Assembly (NCBI GenBank): GCA_945882415.1
Contig: CAMCWC010000016.1
Span: 1-61,375, forward strand
DNA: 61,375 bases
Origin: Chthonomonas calidirosea
GTDB taxonomy: Bacteria > Armatimonadota > Fimbriimonadia > Fimbriimonadales > Fimbriimonadaceae
Direction: 5' to 3'
Shown here: positions 1 to 8,080 of the stretch, piece by piece
Layout of the letters: every line of letters begins with the position of its first letter
Position numbering within the stretch: position 1 is the stretch's first letter
Program-made: the position numbers and the translations under genes
Notes under the pieces: model-generated
What the model was told of the DNA's origin: nothing
The model's database searches: none
Seen by the model: only the letters and a program-made list of their open reading frames with translations

Positions 1-19
1 GAAGGGCCGCTTTTTTGCG

Positions 20-823
20 TCAGCTTGCTGGGAGTAGAGTCAGCACTCGCGGACCGTCTTCGGTCACGCCGACGGTGTGCTCAAAATGTGCCCCAAGGCT
101 TCCGTCTTTCGTGACCACCGCCCACGGATCATCTTTCCGGTGCTTCATATCCCCGCGACCGGCGGTAACCATGGGCTCAACCGCGAAGGTCATCCCAACT
201 TCCAACCGAATTCCCGACTTAGGCCGACCTGTGTTTAGAACATCAAGCCCGGGTTCGTGCACCGCCGTGCCAACTCCATGGCCGACCATGTTTTTCAGGA
301 TGGAGAATCCGTTTTTTTCGACGTGGCGTTGAATCGCGTGGCCGATGTCCCCCATCGTGTTTCCAGCGCGACTCTGCTCAATTCCGTGCCACATCGATTC
401 TTCGGTAATCCGCATCAGCTTGAGGGCCCGATTCGAGACTTCACCGACGCCAACTGTTTTGGCCGAGTCCGCGTGCCAGCCATCGATGCTTGCTACAAGG
501 TCAAGCCCGAGCACATCGCCTTCACGCAAGAGCTTTTTCCGAGGCGTACCGTGAATCACTTCATCATTGACGCTCAGACAAGTGCCGAACTGATATGCGG
601 TTTGCGAAAAACCGGGGTGGTAGTTCAGAAGGCTCGGCTTCGCACCGTGCGCCGCAAGGACTTCCAGGGCCAAGGCTTCCAGGTCCAACAAAGAAACGCC
701 GGGCTTTGCGGCGTCACTCAACGCCTTAAGAGCTAGTGCAGCTACCTTCCCTGCTTCAGCCATTGCATCCATTTCTCCAGGCGTTTTCAGCCGGATTGGG
801 GGTCTAGGGCGGGAAGATAACAT
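20..823 (-). CDS. map: Type I methionine aminopeptidase
   Basis: Removes the initiator methionine from nascent proteins in the cytoplasm. The 267-residue product has the pita-bread fold signature of the M24A family: the metal-binding aspartates in GLDLVASIDGWHADSAKTV, the histidine in GHGVGTAVHEPG, and the glutamates in FAVEPM and FEHTV. Length is close to the usual 250-270. It is the last gene of a minus-strand operon behind ribBA and a small membrane gene, only 4 bases after the stop of the latter, so it is probably co-transcribed with them. No clear ribosome binding site is visible before the chosen ATG. Identification is from conserved motifs and is secure. Confidence 0.96.
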   Translation of the reverse strand: MLSSRPRPPIRLKTPGEMDAMAEAGKVAALALKALSDAAKPGVSLLDLEALALEVLAAHGAKPSLLNYHPGFSQTAYQFGTCLSVNDEVIHGTPRKKLLREGDVLGLDLVASIDGWHADSAKTVGVGEVSNRALKLMRITEESMWHGIEQSRAGNTMGDIGHAIQRHVEKNGFSILKNMVGHGVGTAVHEPGLDVLNTGRPKSGIRLEVGMTFAVEPMVTAGRGDMKHRKDDPWAVVTKDGSLGAHFEHTVGVTEDGPRVLTLLPAS

Positions 824-827
824 CGAA

Positions 828-1214
828 TTATGGTGACACGTTTGGCGTTGGCGGAGGCGTTCTAGACTCGAAACTCACGCCGGTAACCCGGCCAGTCGAG
901 TCGAAATCAACGTAGGCATCCTCTTCGGCAAACGTTTTTGTTTCTCCACTCCAAGCGGAGCGTTCATATCGGAAGTAGTACGTTCCGTCCGCCTTTTCGA
1001 CCGTGGCTTTCGGATTGCCGATGCTCTTCAGAACGTCTTCTGCGGTTTTGCCAGGTGTGATGACGCCAGCTTTTAGCTTTTGGATGGCACTTGGAGCGGG
1101 CCCGGGGCCGATGATGGCTTGCAAGCCAAACCACGCGATCGCGAGAAACAAGGCCGGGCCTCCGATGAAGAAGGCCCAATCGATCGGCTCAAGTTTCCGC
1201 TTAGATGATTTCAT
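828..1214 (-). CDS. Small membrane-anchored BamE/SmpA-like protein
   Basis: A 128-residue protein with one transmembrane segment near the N-terminus (about residues 12-34) after a short Lys/Arg-rich start, then a small globular domain. That domain has the layout of BamE/SmpA-type folds: a GKTAEDVLKSIGNP helix-turn followed by strands ending in YVDFDSTGRVTG. There is no lipobox cysteine, so it would be anchored by the helix and not by lipid. Its start overlaps the ribBA stop by four bases (ATGA), indicating translational coupling, and map follows directly. The fold call is by eye and the function is unknown; it does not look like a riboflavin enzyme. Confidence 0.75.
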   Translation of the reverse strand: MKSSKRKLEPIDWAFFIGGPALFLAIAWFGLQAIIGPGPAPSAIQKLKAGVITPGKTAEDVLKSIGNPKATVEKADGTYYFRYERSAWSGETKTFAEEDAYVDFDSTGRVTGVSFESRTPPPTPNVSP

Positions 1215-2413
1215 TCCGGCAACATATGCGCCATTTTTGCCCGCTTGGTTTCCATGTACTTTTCGCGAGCTGGATTTGTCGGTGCGATGATGGGCACGTG
1301 CTCAACGATCTCAAGTCCGTAACCCTGGAGTCCGGCAACCTTCTTCGGATTGTTCGTCATGAGCCGAATCTTCTGGGCTCCAAGTTCGGCCAAAACCTGC
1401 GCGCCGAGGCCATAGTCTCGAAGATCCGCCTTGAAGCCTAGGGCGATATTTGCCTCCACCGTATCCAGACCTTGATCCTGAAGTTCGTATGCCTTCAGCT
1501 TGTTCACGAGACCGATTCCCCGACCTTCTTGGGCGATATATAGAACGATGCCCAAGCCCTCAGCTTCGATCATGCGTAGGGCCATTTCAAGCTGGTCTCC
1601 GCAGTCGCAGCGGAAAGATCCCAACAAGTCCCCGGTGAGGCAACTGGAGTGCGTGCGCACGAGGATCGGCTGCTCGGCGGACGGATTCCCTTTGACGATC
1701 GCAACGTACGGTGCAGCCTCGACTTCTGCCTCAAACACAAACAAGCGGAAATGACCGAACTTGGTTGGGAAATCTATGGGGCCGGCAGCCAGCTTCACCA
1801 ACTTTTCGGTTCGGCGACGGTAGGCGATGAGATCGGCAATCGTGATGAGCTTGAGGTTGTGATGCTCGGAGAAGATCTCGAGGTCGTCGAGCCGCATCAT
1901 CGTGCCGTCTTCGTTTAGGATCTCGCATCCAACACCAACCGGTTGGAGCCCGGCGAGGGTGCAGAGGTCAACAATGGCCTCGGTGTGACCGGCGCGAACC
2001 AGAACCCCACCTTCTTCGGCTCGAAGCGGAATGATATGCCCGGGACGGGCTAAGTCGGACGCCGTCGCTTTCGGGTCTACAAACACTCTCACGGTCGCCG
2101 CTCGGTCGCCTGCCGAAACTCCGGTTGTCGTGCCGTGGAGGGCATCTACTGTCTCCGCCATCGCCGTTCCATGCCGAGCGGTGTTTTGCTTGGTCATCAT
2201 CGGGATCGACAGTTCCTGGAGCCGCTGCGCCGTGGTCGGGATAAAGGGAACGCCTCGTCCGAAGCGGATCATGAAATTCATGTCCTCGGTCGTGCACGTC
2301 TCCGCGGCGCAGACTAAATCGCCTTCGTTCTCGCGGTCCGGATCATCGACCACGACAATCATTTTTCCGAGCCGCAAATCGGCCAGAGCTTCATCTATTG
2401 TTGCGAACGGCAT
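1211..2413 (-). CDS. ribBA: Bifunctional DHBP synthase / GTP cyclohydrolase II
   Basis: Makes both precursors of riboflavin: residues 1 to about 200 are 3,4-dihydroxy-2-butanone 4-phosphate synthase (from ribulose 5-phosphate), residues 205-395 GTP cyclohydrolase II. The first domain shows DDPDRENEGDL; the second shows the zinc-binding cysteines of SSCLTGDLLGSFRCDCGDQ and the EGRGIGL loop. The 400-residue length is typical of the fusion. It heads the operon with the BamE-like gene and map. No other rib genes are in the window. A TAGAAT box lies eight bases before the ATG and there is no Shine-Dalgarno sequence, so the message may be leaderless; I see no FMN riboswitch in the short upstream gap. 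Confidence 0.97.
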   Translation of the reverse strand: MPFATIDEALADLRLGKMIVVVDDPDRENEGDLVCAAETCTTEDMNFMIRFGRGVPFIPTTAQRLQELSIPMMTKQNTARHGTAMAETVDALHGTTTGVSAGDRAATVRVFVDPKATASDLARPGHIIPLRAEEGGVLVRAGHTEAIVDLCTLAGLQPVGVGCEILNEDGTMMRLDDLEIFSEHHNLKLITIADLIAYRRRTEKLVKLAAGPIDFPTKFGHFRLFVFEAEVEAAPYVAIVKGNPSAEQPILVRTHSSCLTGDLLGSFRCDCGDQLEMALRMIEAEGLGIVLYIAQEGRGIGLVNKLKAYELQDQGLDTVEANIALGFKADLRDYGLGAQVLAELGAQKIRLMTNNPKKVAGLQGYGLEIVEHVPIIAPTNPAREKYMETKRAKMAHMLPE

Positions 2414-2421
2414 ATAACGAG

Positions 2422-2427
2422 ATTCTA
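2422..2427 (-). promoter_or_regulatory. Candidate -10 box of ribBA (leaderless type)
   Basis: TAGAAT on the minus strand, eight bases before the ribBA ATG. Transcription starting about seven bases after a -10 box would begin at or next to the start codon. The same arrangement recurs before many genes of this window. Confidence 0.5.
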
Positions 2428-2452
2428 CGGCCCCGGGACCCAGGACCGCCGG

Positions 2453-2482
2453 GACGCAAGGAAACCCTCAGGCTTTTGCGTC
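2453..2482 (+). other. Stem-loop in the leader of the next gene
   Basis: A perfect 7-bp stem, GACGCAA (2453-2459) with TTGCGTC (2476-2482), closes a 16-base loop between the divergent ribBA and the secreted-protein gene at 2535. It has no T-run and matches no riboswitch that I can recognise. It may be a leader structure of the plus-strand gene or chance. Confidence 0.3.
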
Positions 2483-2534
2483 GTCTGAAGCAATAAGCCG
2501 CAATCTTGCTGGCAAAAATACTGGAGGTAATGAA

Positions 2535-2945
2535 ATGAAGTTTGATCTACGATTCAGCGGACTCGCCGCGATTCTCGCCGTAACGATGGTGGTTGCACCG
2601 GTTACCGCATCGGCCCAATCCTTGAGCGACCTGAGCAAGCTGGTTGACCGGCGTCAGGACAAGAAGAACGAATGGCGAAACATCGGCATCGCCTCGGGAG
2701 CTCTAGGTGTGCTCGGACTTCTCAAAAAGGACAACACGCTGTTCTTCGCTGGAGCGGCCGGAGCACTCTACTCTGCAAACCGGTATGAACAGGACCGAAA
2801 GAGCCAGAGCAAGCTACAACGAACGAAAGCGGCCTACTTTAGTCGGCCGTACTTCAACCGAGACGGCTACCGGTACACCCGGCAAACGAAGTGGAAGGAC
2901 GGCAAGAAGTACATGTACTTCTCCAAGTCGAAGCTGAAGCGCTAA
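2535..2945 (+). CDS. Small secreted or periplasmic protein of unknown function
   Basis: A 136-residue protein with a signal peptide (about residues 1-28, ending ASA before QSLSD). After it comes a basic stretch, then a short hydrophobic Gly/Ala-rich segment (IGIASGALGVLGLL, then FFAGAAGALYSA) that could insert in or pack on a membrane, and a very basic, Tyr-rich C-terminus (KDGKKYMYFSKSKLKR). A strong GGAGG precedes the ATG by the usual distance, in contrast with the Shine-Dalgarno-free genes around it. Its stop codon shares the bases CTAA with the stop of the convergent gene. I do not recognise a family. Confidence 0.75.
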   Translation: MKFDLRFSGLAAILAVTMVVAPVTASAQSLSDLSKLVDRRQDKKNEWRNIGIASGALGVLGLLKKDNTLFFAGAAGALYSANRYEQDRKSQSKLQRTKAAYFSRPYFNRDGYRYTRQTKWKDGKKYMYFSKSKLKR

Positions 2946-3373
2946 CGGCGCAAAGCTTTCTTGGTTTTGTAATGCCGAAAGGCAAACAGAGCCCGAATTC
3001 CGAATCCGGCTACGAAATCTGCGAAGGTTCCGTAGCCGGTTTTATAGTGAATCTCGTCTTCCAAGATGGAACGGTCATCCAGCGGAAGGAACCGGTGATG
3101 ATGCCGGAACTCTTTGAAGGGTCCTTCTTCGGAGAAATCCGTAAACCCGTTTGGCCCTGCTTCTTCGATCACCGCAACCCACTTTTGTCGAATCGGACCG
3201 ATTCCAGACCATGTGACGAAGCGCGCTCCCGCGTATACGCTCAGGTCGTCTCCTTCCACCTGCAGGTTCAAAAACCGGGGGGTTAGGGCGTAGAGAGCTT
3301 CAGTAGAGCTGTGAAACGCAAGCAGCTCGGCCACGGTGCAATCAAGTTCGGTACTGAACACGAGGGTGGCCAT
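2942..3373 (-). CDS. SRPBCC (START-like) domain protein
   Basis: A 143-residue single-domain protein whose pattern fits the SRPBCC ligand-binding superfamily: an opening strand (LVFSTELDCTVAELLAFHSS), a middle SGIGPIRQKWVAVIEEAGPNGFTDF block, a HHHRFLPLDDRSILEDEIHY segment, and a C-terminal amphipathic helix. Members bind hydrophobic small molecules in a deep cavity; the ligand cannot be told from the sequence. It is convergent with the secreted gene on its left. A TAGAAC box six bases before the ATG suggests a leaderless transcript. Confidence 0.75.
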   Translation of the reverse strand: MATLVFSTELDCTVAELLAFHSSTEALYALTPRFLNLQVEGDDLSVYAGARFVTWSGIGPIRQKWVAVIEEAGPNGFTDFSEEGPFKEFRHHHRFLPLDDRSILEDEIHYKTGYGTFADFVAGFGIRALFAFRHYKTKKALRR

Positions 3374-3379
3374 GTTTAG

Positions 3380-3385
3380 GTTCTA
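3380..3385 (-). promoter_or_regulatory. Candidate -10 box of the SRPBCC gene
   Basis: TAGAAC on the minus strand, six bases before the start codon, with no Shine-Dalgarno sequence between them. Confidence 0.4.
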
Positions 3386-3465
3386 CGGCATATTCCGTGG
3401 AACCGGTGCCAGTGGTACCCTTTCCAAACAGTTACGTCCCGACAACAACGTCGTTGAAGGAAATA

Positions 3466-4620
3466 ATGAAACAAACTTACGCCATTCTTGGATCTGGCAT
3501 GCAGGGCACCTGCGCGGCCTACGACCTCTCGAAGTTTGCCCCCGACGCAGCCATCAAGCTCGGCGACTTATCGTACGATCAAGCCAAGAAAGCGGCCGAT
3601 CGCGTCAACGGCCTCCTCGGTACGGAGCGTTGCCATCCGTTTCAGGTTAATGCAAAATCCCCGCTGGAACTCGCTCGGTTCTTGGAAGACGCTGGCACGC
3701 TCTTGAGCTGCGTTCCCTACTACATGCACCCGGCGATTGCCCGAGCGGCGATCTCTTCGAAGACCAACATGTGCGACCTTGGCGGCAACACCGAGGTTAC
3801 GCAAGAAACCCTAGGACTGGACGCTTTAGCGAAGGAAGCGGGAGTTGCCCTGGTGCCCGATTGCGGCCTTGCGCCCGGTCTTGTGAACAGCCTTGGGCTT
3901 TTCCTGATGGAATCGATGTCTCATCCAGAATCGATCCGTCTTTACTGCGGCGTCTTACCGCAACATCCGGTCCCTCCCTTCAACTACAAACTCACCTTCA
4001 ACGTTGAGGGTCTTGTGACCGAATACGATTACCAGGCACTTGTATTGCGGGATGGCGAAATCACGGAAGTAGACACGCTTTCTGAGCTAGAGACGTTGGA
4101 AGTCGCACCGCTCGGGACGTTGGAAGCCTTCACGACCTCCGGCGGAACCAGCACCGCGCCGTACACCTTCCAAGGTCGGCTCCAGAACTACGAATACAAA
4201 ACCTTCCGCTTCCCCGGCCACTGCGAGCGGATGCGGATCTTTAAGGACTTCGGTCTTTGGCGCGAAGATGAGATCGAAATCCGCGGAATGAAGGTTCGGC
4301 CAAAGGACGTGTTCTGCCGCGTGTTCGGCGAGGCGCTTGGGCAGATTCAAGACGCCGACCAGTGCGTCATCCGCGCCATCGGCGAAGGCTCCAACGACGG
4401 GGAAAACGTGCGGACAGTGGTGGATATCTTCGACAAAGAAGACCCTTCGACCGGCTTTACGAGCATGGAACGCCTAACCGGCTTCAGCCTCAGCATCGTC
4501 GCCCAAGCCGTCGCCGCTGGCGTCGTTCCGACCGGTGTTAATGGATACGAGACGGCGATGACCGGGACGGCGTTTGTGGAGGAATTAAGGCGGCGTGGCG
4601 TTTCGGTTTTGGTGAGCTGA
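3466..4620 (+). CDS. Saccharopine dehydrogenase-like NAD(P)-dependent oxidoreductase
   Basis: A 384-residue protein with an N-terminal Rossmann fold (YAILGSGMQGTCAAYDLSKF, a GxGxxG-type nucleotide loop) and a saccharopine-dehydrogenase/lysine 6-dehydrogenase type substrate domain (LVPDCGLAPGLVNSLG, then a mixed alpha/beta part). Such enzymes act on lysine-related or other amino-acid substrates; the exact one cannot be set here. The start at 3466 is chosen because AAGGAAAT sits just before it and the next residues begin the first beta strand; an upstream ATG at 3397 would add 23 unconserved residues. It stands alone, convergent with purA. Confidence 0.85.
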   Translation: MKQTYAILGSGMQGTCAAYDLSKFAPDAAIKLGDLSYDQAKKAADRVNGLLGTERCHPFQVNAKSPLELARFLEDAGTLLSCVPYYMHPAIARAAISSKTNMCDLGGNTEVTQETLGLDALAKEAGVALVPDCGLAPGLVNSLGLFLMESMSHPESIRLYCGVLPQHPVPPFNYKLTFNVEGLVTEYDYQALVLRDGEITEVDTLSELETLEVAPLGTLEAFTTSGGTSTAPYTFQGRLQNYEYKTFRFPGHCERMRIFKDFGLWREDEIEIRGMKVRPKDVFCRVFGEALGQIQDADQCVIRAIGEGSNDGENVRTVVDIFDKEDPSTGFTSMERLTGFSLSIVAQAVAAGVVPTGVNGYETAMTGTAFVEELRRRGVSVLVS

Positions 4621-4629
4621 GGCACTCAC

Positions 4630-5919
4630 TCACGCCCAGATTAGGTCTGGGCGGGTGATGATGGTTTCTTCTCGGTCGGGGCCGATGCTTACGATGGCGA
4701 TGGGGGTTTGGGTTTGGGCTTCGATGAAGTCGAGGTACTTCCTGACCGGCGTCGGGAGATCTTCGAGCTTTCGGGCGCCGCGGAGGTCGTCGTTCCAGCC
4801 CTCGAGTTCCACCAATTCCGCTTCCACCCGCGCGAGGTCGGCGGGGTTGGTTGGGAGGGTCGGGATGATTTCGCCATCGAGGCGGTAGCCGGTGGCTACT
4901 TGGAGCGGGCCGATGCCGCTGAGGATGTCGACGCGGGTGACGGCGAGGCCGCTGATGCTGTTGAGGCGGCAGGAGTGGCGGAGTGCGACCAGATCGAGCC
5001 AGCCGCAGCGGCGACCGCGGCCGGTGACGGTTCCGTACTCTTGACCCTGGTCTCGAATCTGCTGTCCGATGGCGTCATCGAGTTCGGTTACAAACGGTCC
5101 GCTGCCGACACGGGTGGTGTACGCCTTGCAGACGCCGAGCACGTTTTGGATGGCGCGGGGGCCGATTCCGGTTCCGAGGCAAGCGCCACCGGCGACCGGG
5201 TGGGACGACGTGACGTAGGGGTAAGTGCCGCTATCGAGGTCGAGGAAGGTTCCCTGCGCGCCTTCGAAGAGGACACGCTCATTCCGTGCCACGGCGTTCT
5301 GAACGAGGACCTCCGTGTCTCGCACGAACGGTCGCAGACGATCGGCGTACTTGCTGTATTCCTCGTACAAGCCGTCGAAGGCAATCGGCGCGGAGCCGAA
5401 CATTTCGAGCAGGCGATTCTTGTAGGCCAGAACTTCTTGGAGCCGCTGCTTGAAACGGGTTGGGTCGACGAACTCGCCCATGCGGATGCCGAAACGGGCA
5501 ACTTTATCTTGGTAAGCCGGTCCAATTCCTCGGCTGGTGGTGCCGATACGGTTCTCGCCGCGAGCGTCTTCCTCTAGCGCGTCGAGCATTCGGTGGTACG
5601 GGAACACAACGTGGGCGGCGGAGCTGATGATGAGCTCGCCCAGTTCGGATCGCTGTTCGCGGGTGCGGTCAAGTTCTTCGAGGAGGCCCTGCGGGCAAAC
5701 GACCATTCCGCTACCGAGAACGGCGACGGTTCCGGGGTGCAGAATCCCGGCGGGGATCAATTGGAACTTGAAGGTTTGGCCGCCGGTAATGACGGTGTGG
5801 CCGGCATTGTTGCCACCGGCGTAGCGCACGACCATTTGGGCTTCGTGCCCGAGCACATCAACGAGTTTTCCTTTAGCTTCATCGCCCCACTGGGCGCCGA
5901 CGATTACGAGAGTTGGCAT
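4630..5919 (-). CDS. purA: Adenylosuccinate synthetase
   Basis: Joins IMP and aspartate using GTP, the first committed step to AMP. The 429-residue length is standard. Family blocks are all present: AGGNNAGHTV with the catalytic histidine, TTSRGIGPAYQDK, FEGAQGTFLDLDSGTYPYVTSS, and VTGRGRRCGWLDL. The phosphate loop reads GAQWGDEAKGK where nearly all relatives have GDEGKGK, an odd Gly-to-Ala change. The start at 5919 follows AAAGGAG; the frame stays open 24 codons further upstream, but that part is leader. It has its own promoter at 6044-6072 and an intrinsic terminator inside the leader, suggesting attenuation. A copy of its last codons lies at 55666-55704. Confidence 0.97.
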   Translation of the reverse strand: MPTLVIVGAQWGDEAKGKLVDVLGHEAQMVVRYAGGNNAGHTVITGGQTFKFQLIPAGILHPGTVAVLGSGMVVCPQGLLEELDRTREQRSELGELIISSAAHVVFPYHRMLDALEEDARGENRIGTTSRGIGPAYQDKVARFGIRMGEFVDPTRFKQRLQEVLAYKNRLLEMFGSAPIAFDGLYEEYSKYADRLRPFVRDTEVLVQNAVARNERVLFEGAQGTFLDLDSGTYPYVTSSHPVAGGACLGTGIGPRAIQNVLGVCKAYTTRVGSGPFVTELDDAIGQQIRDQGQEYGTVTGRGRRCGWLDLVALRHSCRLNSISGLAVTRVDILSGIGPLQVATGYRLDGEIIPTLPTNPADLARVEAELVELEGWNDDLRGARKLEDLPTPVRKYLDFIEAQTQTPIAIVSIGPDREETIITRPDLIWA

Positions 5920-5965
5920 TTCGTTTCTCCTTTGAACCGATTTCGTTTGCCCCTTTTGCACACGC

Positions 5966-6013
5966 AAAAAAGCCGACGTCCTCGATGTCAATGTCGAGGA
6001 TCCGCCGGCTTTT
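5966..6013 (-). terminator. Intrinsic terminator inside the purA leader
   Basis: On the minus strand a long hairpin (arms 5968-5985 and 5994-6013, including TCCTCGA/TCGAGGA and AAAAGCCG/CGGCTTTT) is followed by six T. It ends transcripts from the flavoprotein gene upstream, but also lies about 25-70 bases downstream of the expected purA start point, so it must be bypassed or regulated for purA expression. Confidence 0.85.
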
Positions 6014-6043
6014 GGGCCGTTGAGCCTTATCTCAACGTGATTG

Positions 6044-6072
6044 ATTATAGCAGGGTTTTAGGCATCTGCCAA
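6044..6072 (-). promoter_or_regulatory. Sigma70-type promoter of purA
   Basis: TTGGCA (6067-6072) and TATAAT (6044-6049) on the minus strand, separated by exactly 17 bases: the best consensus promoter in the window. It lies just past the stop of the upstream flavoprotein gene and gives a purA leader of roughly 115-120 bases. Confidence 0.8.
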
Positions 6073-6084
6073 GGAACCAGTCGC

Positions 6085-8016
6085 TTACGCGACCGGTTCT
6101 TCGACTTTCTTACCTAGCAAGTTCTCAAGGAAGTCCTCGCCCATGATCTTCTTGACGATCATGTTCTGGTTCACCTTGTACTTTCGGGCTCGCGGGGCGA
6201 GGTAGCGGACGTCTACGGGTTCGAAGCTGAAGGTCGGGCCGGTTGGGGTCCATTCGGCCAGAGTGGTCTTCAGCCAGTCGGTGTCGTTTCGGTCCGGCGT
6301 GTCCATCTTGAAGTGGGCGCCTCGTGACTCGTTTCGCGTGAGCGATCCGCCAACAATGGCCTTGCTCATTTCGATCATGTTTTTGACCGAGCGGGCAAAC
6401 GGGACGGCCTGGTTGTTCCAACCGGAATCGTCGATGAGGTGGCACTGGTTGATTCGGACGGAAAGCTCGTCGAGCTGATCCTTCGCCGAAAGCAAGTCGC
6501 GCTGGACGCGCCAGATGCCGCAGTTGTTCCACATGATGTCCGTGAGCTCCTGGTGCAGCTTGTACGGATTCTCCGTGCCTTGGCTCTTGCGGAAGCCGTC
6601 GTACTCGGACTGTCGGGCCTTTCGCGTTTCCTCGGCGAGGCTTGATAGAACGTCCTCACCGGCCGATTCCATGTTGCGAACGTAAGCCTGAACGCCCTGC
6701 GCCGCAATCTCTCCACCGACCAGACAACTGAGGAGCGCATTGGCTCCGAGGCGGTTTGCGCCGTGGTACTGATAGTCGGCTTCGCCAGCGGCGAAGAGAC
6801 CCGGGATGTTGGTCATCTGGTTTCGGTGGCTGTCTACATCCCAGCTTCCGTCGCCGTTGGTCTCGTAATCCACCCAAAGGCCGCCCATCGTGTAGTGGAC
6901 CGCTGGATAGATGCGCATCGGGACCGTGATCGGGTCTTCGCGCATGAACTTCTCGTAAATCTCGAGAACGCCTTCGAGCTTGTCGTTGATCTGATCTCGC
7001 GTGAATGGACCGCCGCGATCCTTGTGGAGCTGGGTGATATCCAGATAGACCTGTTCTCGGCCTTTGATGCCCTTGCCCATTCGGCAAACGCAGTAGATGA
7101 TGAAGCTGACAATGTCTCGGCTGAGCAGGTTGCCGTAGACCGGGTCCATTTCTTCGCAGACATACCAGCGATCGGCTTCTGGAATGTCGGCAGCCAGTCG
7201 CTGATCGTCCGGATTTCGCGGAACCCAAATTCGACCGCCTTCTCCTCGAACCGATTCGGACATGAGGCGGCACTTGTCCTCGCCCGGAATGGCGGTGGGG
7301 TGAATCTGCACCATCTCGGGGTTTCCGTAGTGGACGCCCTGCTGGTAGCAAAGGCTAACCGGGCTGCCGGAGTTGATGATGGAGTTGGTGCTTCGGCCAA
7401 AGACGAGGCCGTTTCCACCGGTACAAACCACGACGGCGTCGGCTGGGTAGGACTCGACTTCCATCGTTCGCAGGTTCTGCGCAACGATGCCTCGGCAGGC
7501 TTCCTTGCTGTCCTTAATGAGGCCGACAAATTCGTAACCTTCTCGCTTTTCGACGAGGCCGCTGGCTTCCCATCGGCGGACCTGTTCGTCCAGCGCGTAT
7601 AGGAGCTGCTGCCCGGTGGTTGCACCGGCGTAAGCGGTTCGGTGCTTCAGCGTGCCACCAAAGCGGCGGAAGCTCAAAAGACCTTCGGAGGTTCGGTTGA
7701 ACGGCACACCCATTCGGTCCAGCAAGTAAATGATTGCGGGAGCGCGCTCGGCCATGCGCATTACCGGGGGCTGGTGGTTGAGGAAGTCTCCGCCGGTGAT
7801 CGTGTCTTCAAAGTGCAGGTAGGGGCTGTCGCCCTCGCCGCGAAGGTTTACGGCACCGTTAATGCCGCCCTGAGCGCACACACTGTGCGATCGCTTGACC
7901 GGCACGATGCTGAAGAGCTTGACCTTGTGCCCGGCCTCCGCCAACTTCATCGTGGTCATCAGGCCCGCGAGCCCTCCGCCTACTACTACAACCGTTCGCT
8001 GTCCTGCCAGTGCCAC
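6085..8016 (-). CDS. sdhA: Succinate dehydrogenase / fumarate reductase flavoprotein subunit
   Basis: The FAD subunit that oxidises succinate or reduces fumarate in respiratory complex II. Its 643 residues show the FAD dinucleotide loop VVVVGGGLAGLMTTMKLAE, the covalent-flavin histidine in SHSVCAQGGINGA, the substrate blocks HPTAIPGEDKCRLM and RGEGG, the HYTMGG motif, and GEADYQYHGANRLGANALL. It resembles the longer Bacillus/epsilon-proteobacterial type. No iron-sulfur or membrane-anchor subunit gene lies beside it, so partners must be encoded elsewhere. The GTG start is preceded by TAGAAT six bases away and no Shine-Dalgarno sequence. Aspartate oxidase is less likely on length and motifs. 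Confidence 0.93.
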   Translation of the reverse strand: MALAGQRTVVVVGGGLAGLMTTMKLAEAGHKVKLFSIVPVKRSHSVCAQGGINGAVNLRGEGDSPYLHFEDTITGGDFLNHQPPVMRMAERAPAIIYLLDRMGVPFNRTSEGLLSFRRFGGTLKHRTAYAGATTGQQLLYALDEQVRRWEASGLVEKREGYEFVGLIKDSKEACRGIVAQNLRTMEVESYPADAVVVCTGGNGLVFGRSTNSIINSGSPVSLCYQQGVHYGNPEMVQIHPTAIPGEDKCRLMSESVRGEGGRIWVPRNPDDQRLAADIPEADRWYVCEEMDPVYGNLLSRDIVSFIIYCVCRMGKGIKGREQVYLDITQLHKDRGGPFTRDQINDKLEGVLEIYEKFMREDPITVPMRIYPAVHYTMGGLWVDYETNGDGSWDVDSHRNQMTNIPGLFAAGEADYQYHGANRLGANALLSCLVGGEIAAQGVQAYVRNMESAGEDVLSSLAEETRKARQSEYDGFRKSQGTENPYKLHQELTDIMWNNCGIWRVQRDLLSAKDQLDELSVRINQCHLIDDSGWNNQAVPFARSVKNMIEMSKAIVGGSLTRNESRGAHFKMDTPDRNDTDWLKTTLAEWTPTGPTFSFEPVDVRYLAPRARKYKVNQNMIVKKIMGEDFLENLLGKKVEEPVA

Positions 8017-8022
8017 AACGAT

Positions 8023-8028
8023 ATTCTA
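8023..8028 (-). promoter_or_regulatory. Candidate -10 box of the flavoprotein gene
   Basis: TAGAAT on the minus strand, six bases before the GTG start codon. It suggests a leaderless transcript separate from the ECF sigma operon upstream. Confidence 0.45.
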
Positions 8029-8080
8029 CGCGAGGGGTTGCTTTCAGGTTTTGTTGAAACAAGCCGATTTTCGGAGACGG

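Noticed and set aside
2447-2520. Possible c-di-GMP (GEMM) riboswitch because of GGGACGCAAG
   Set aside because: The second conserved block and the tetraloop receptor are missing; only a simple 7-bp stem is supported.
4708-5577. Long plus-strand open frame of 289 codons
   Set aside because: It is the antisense shadow of purA and has no family features.
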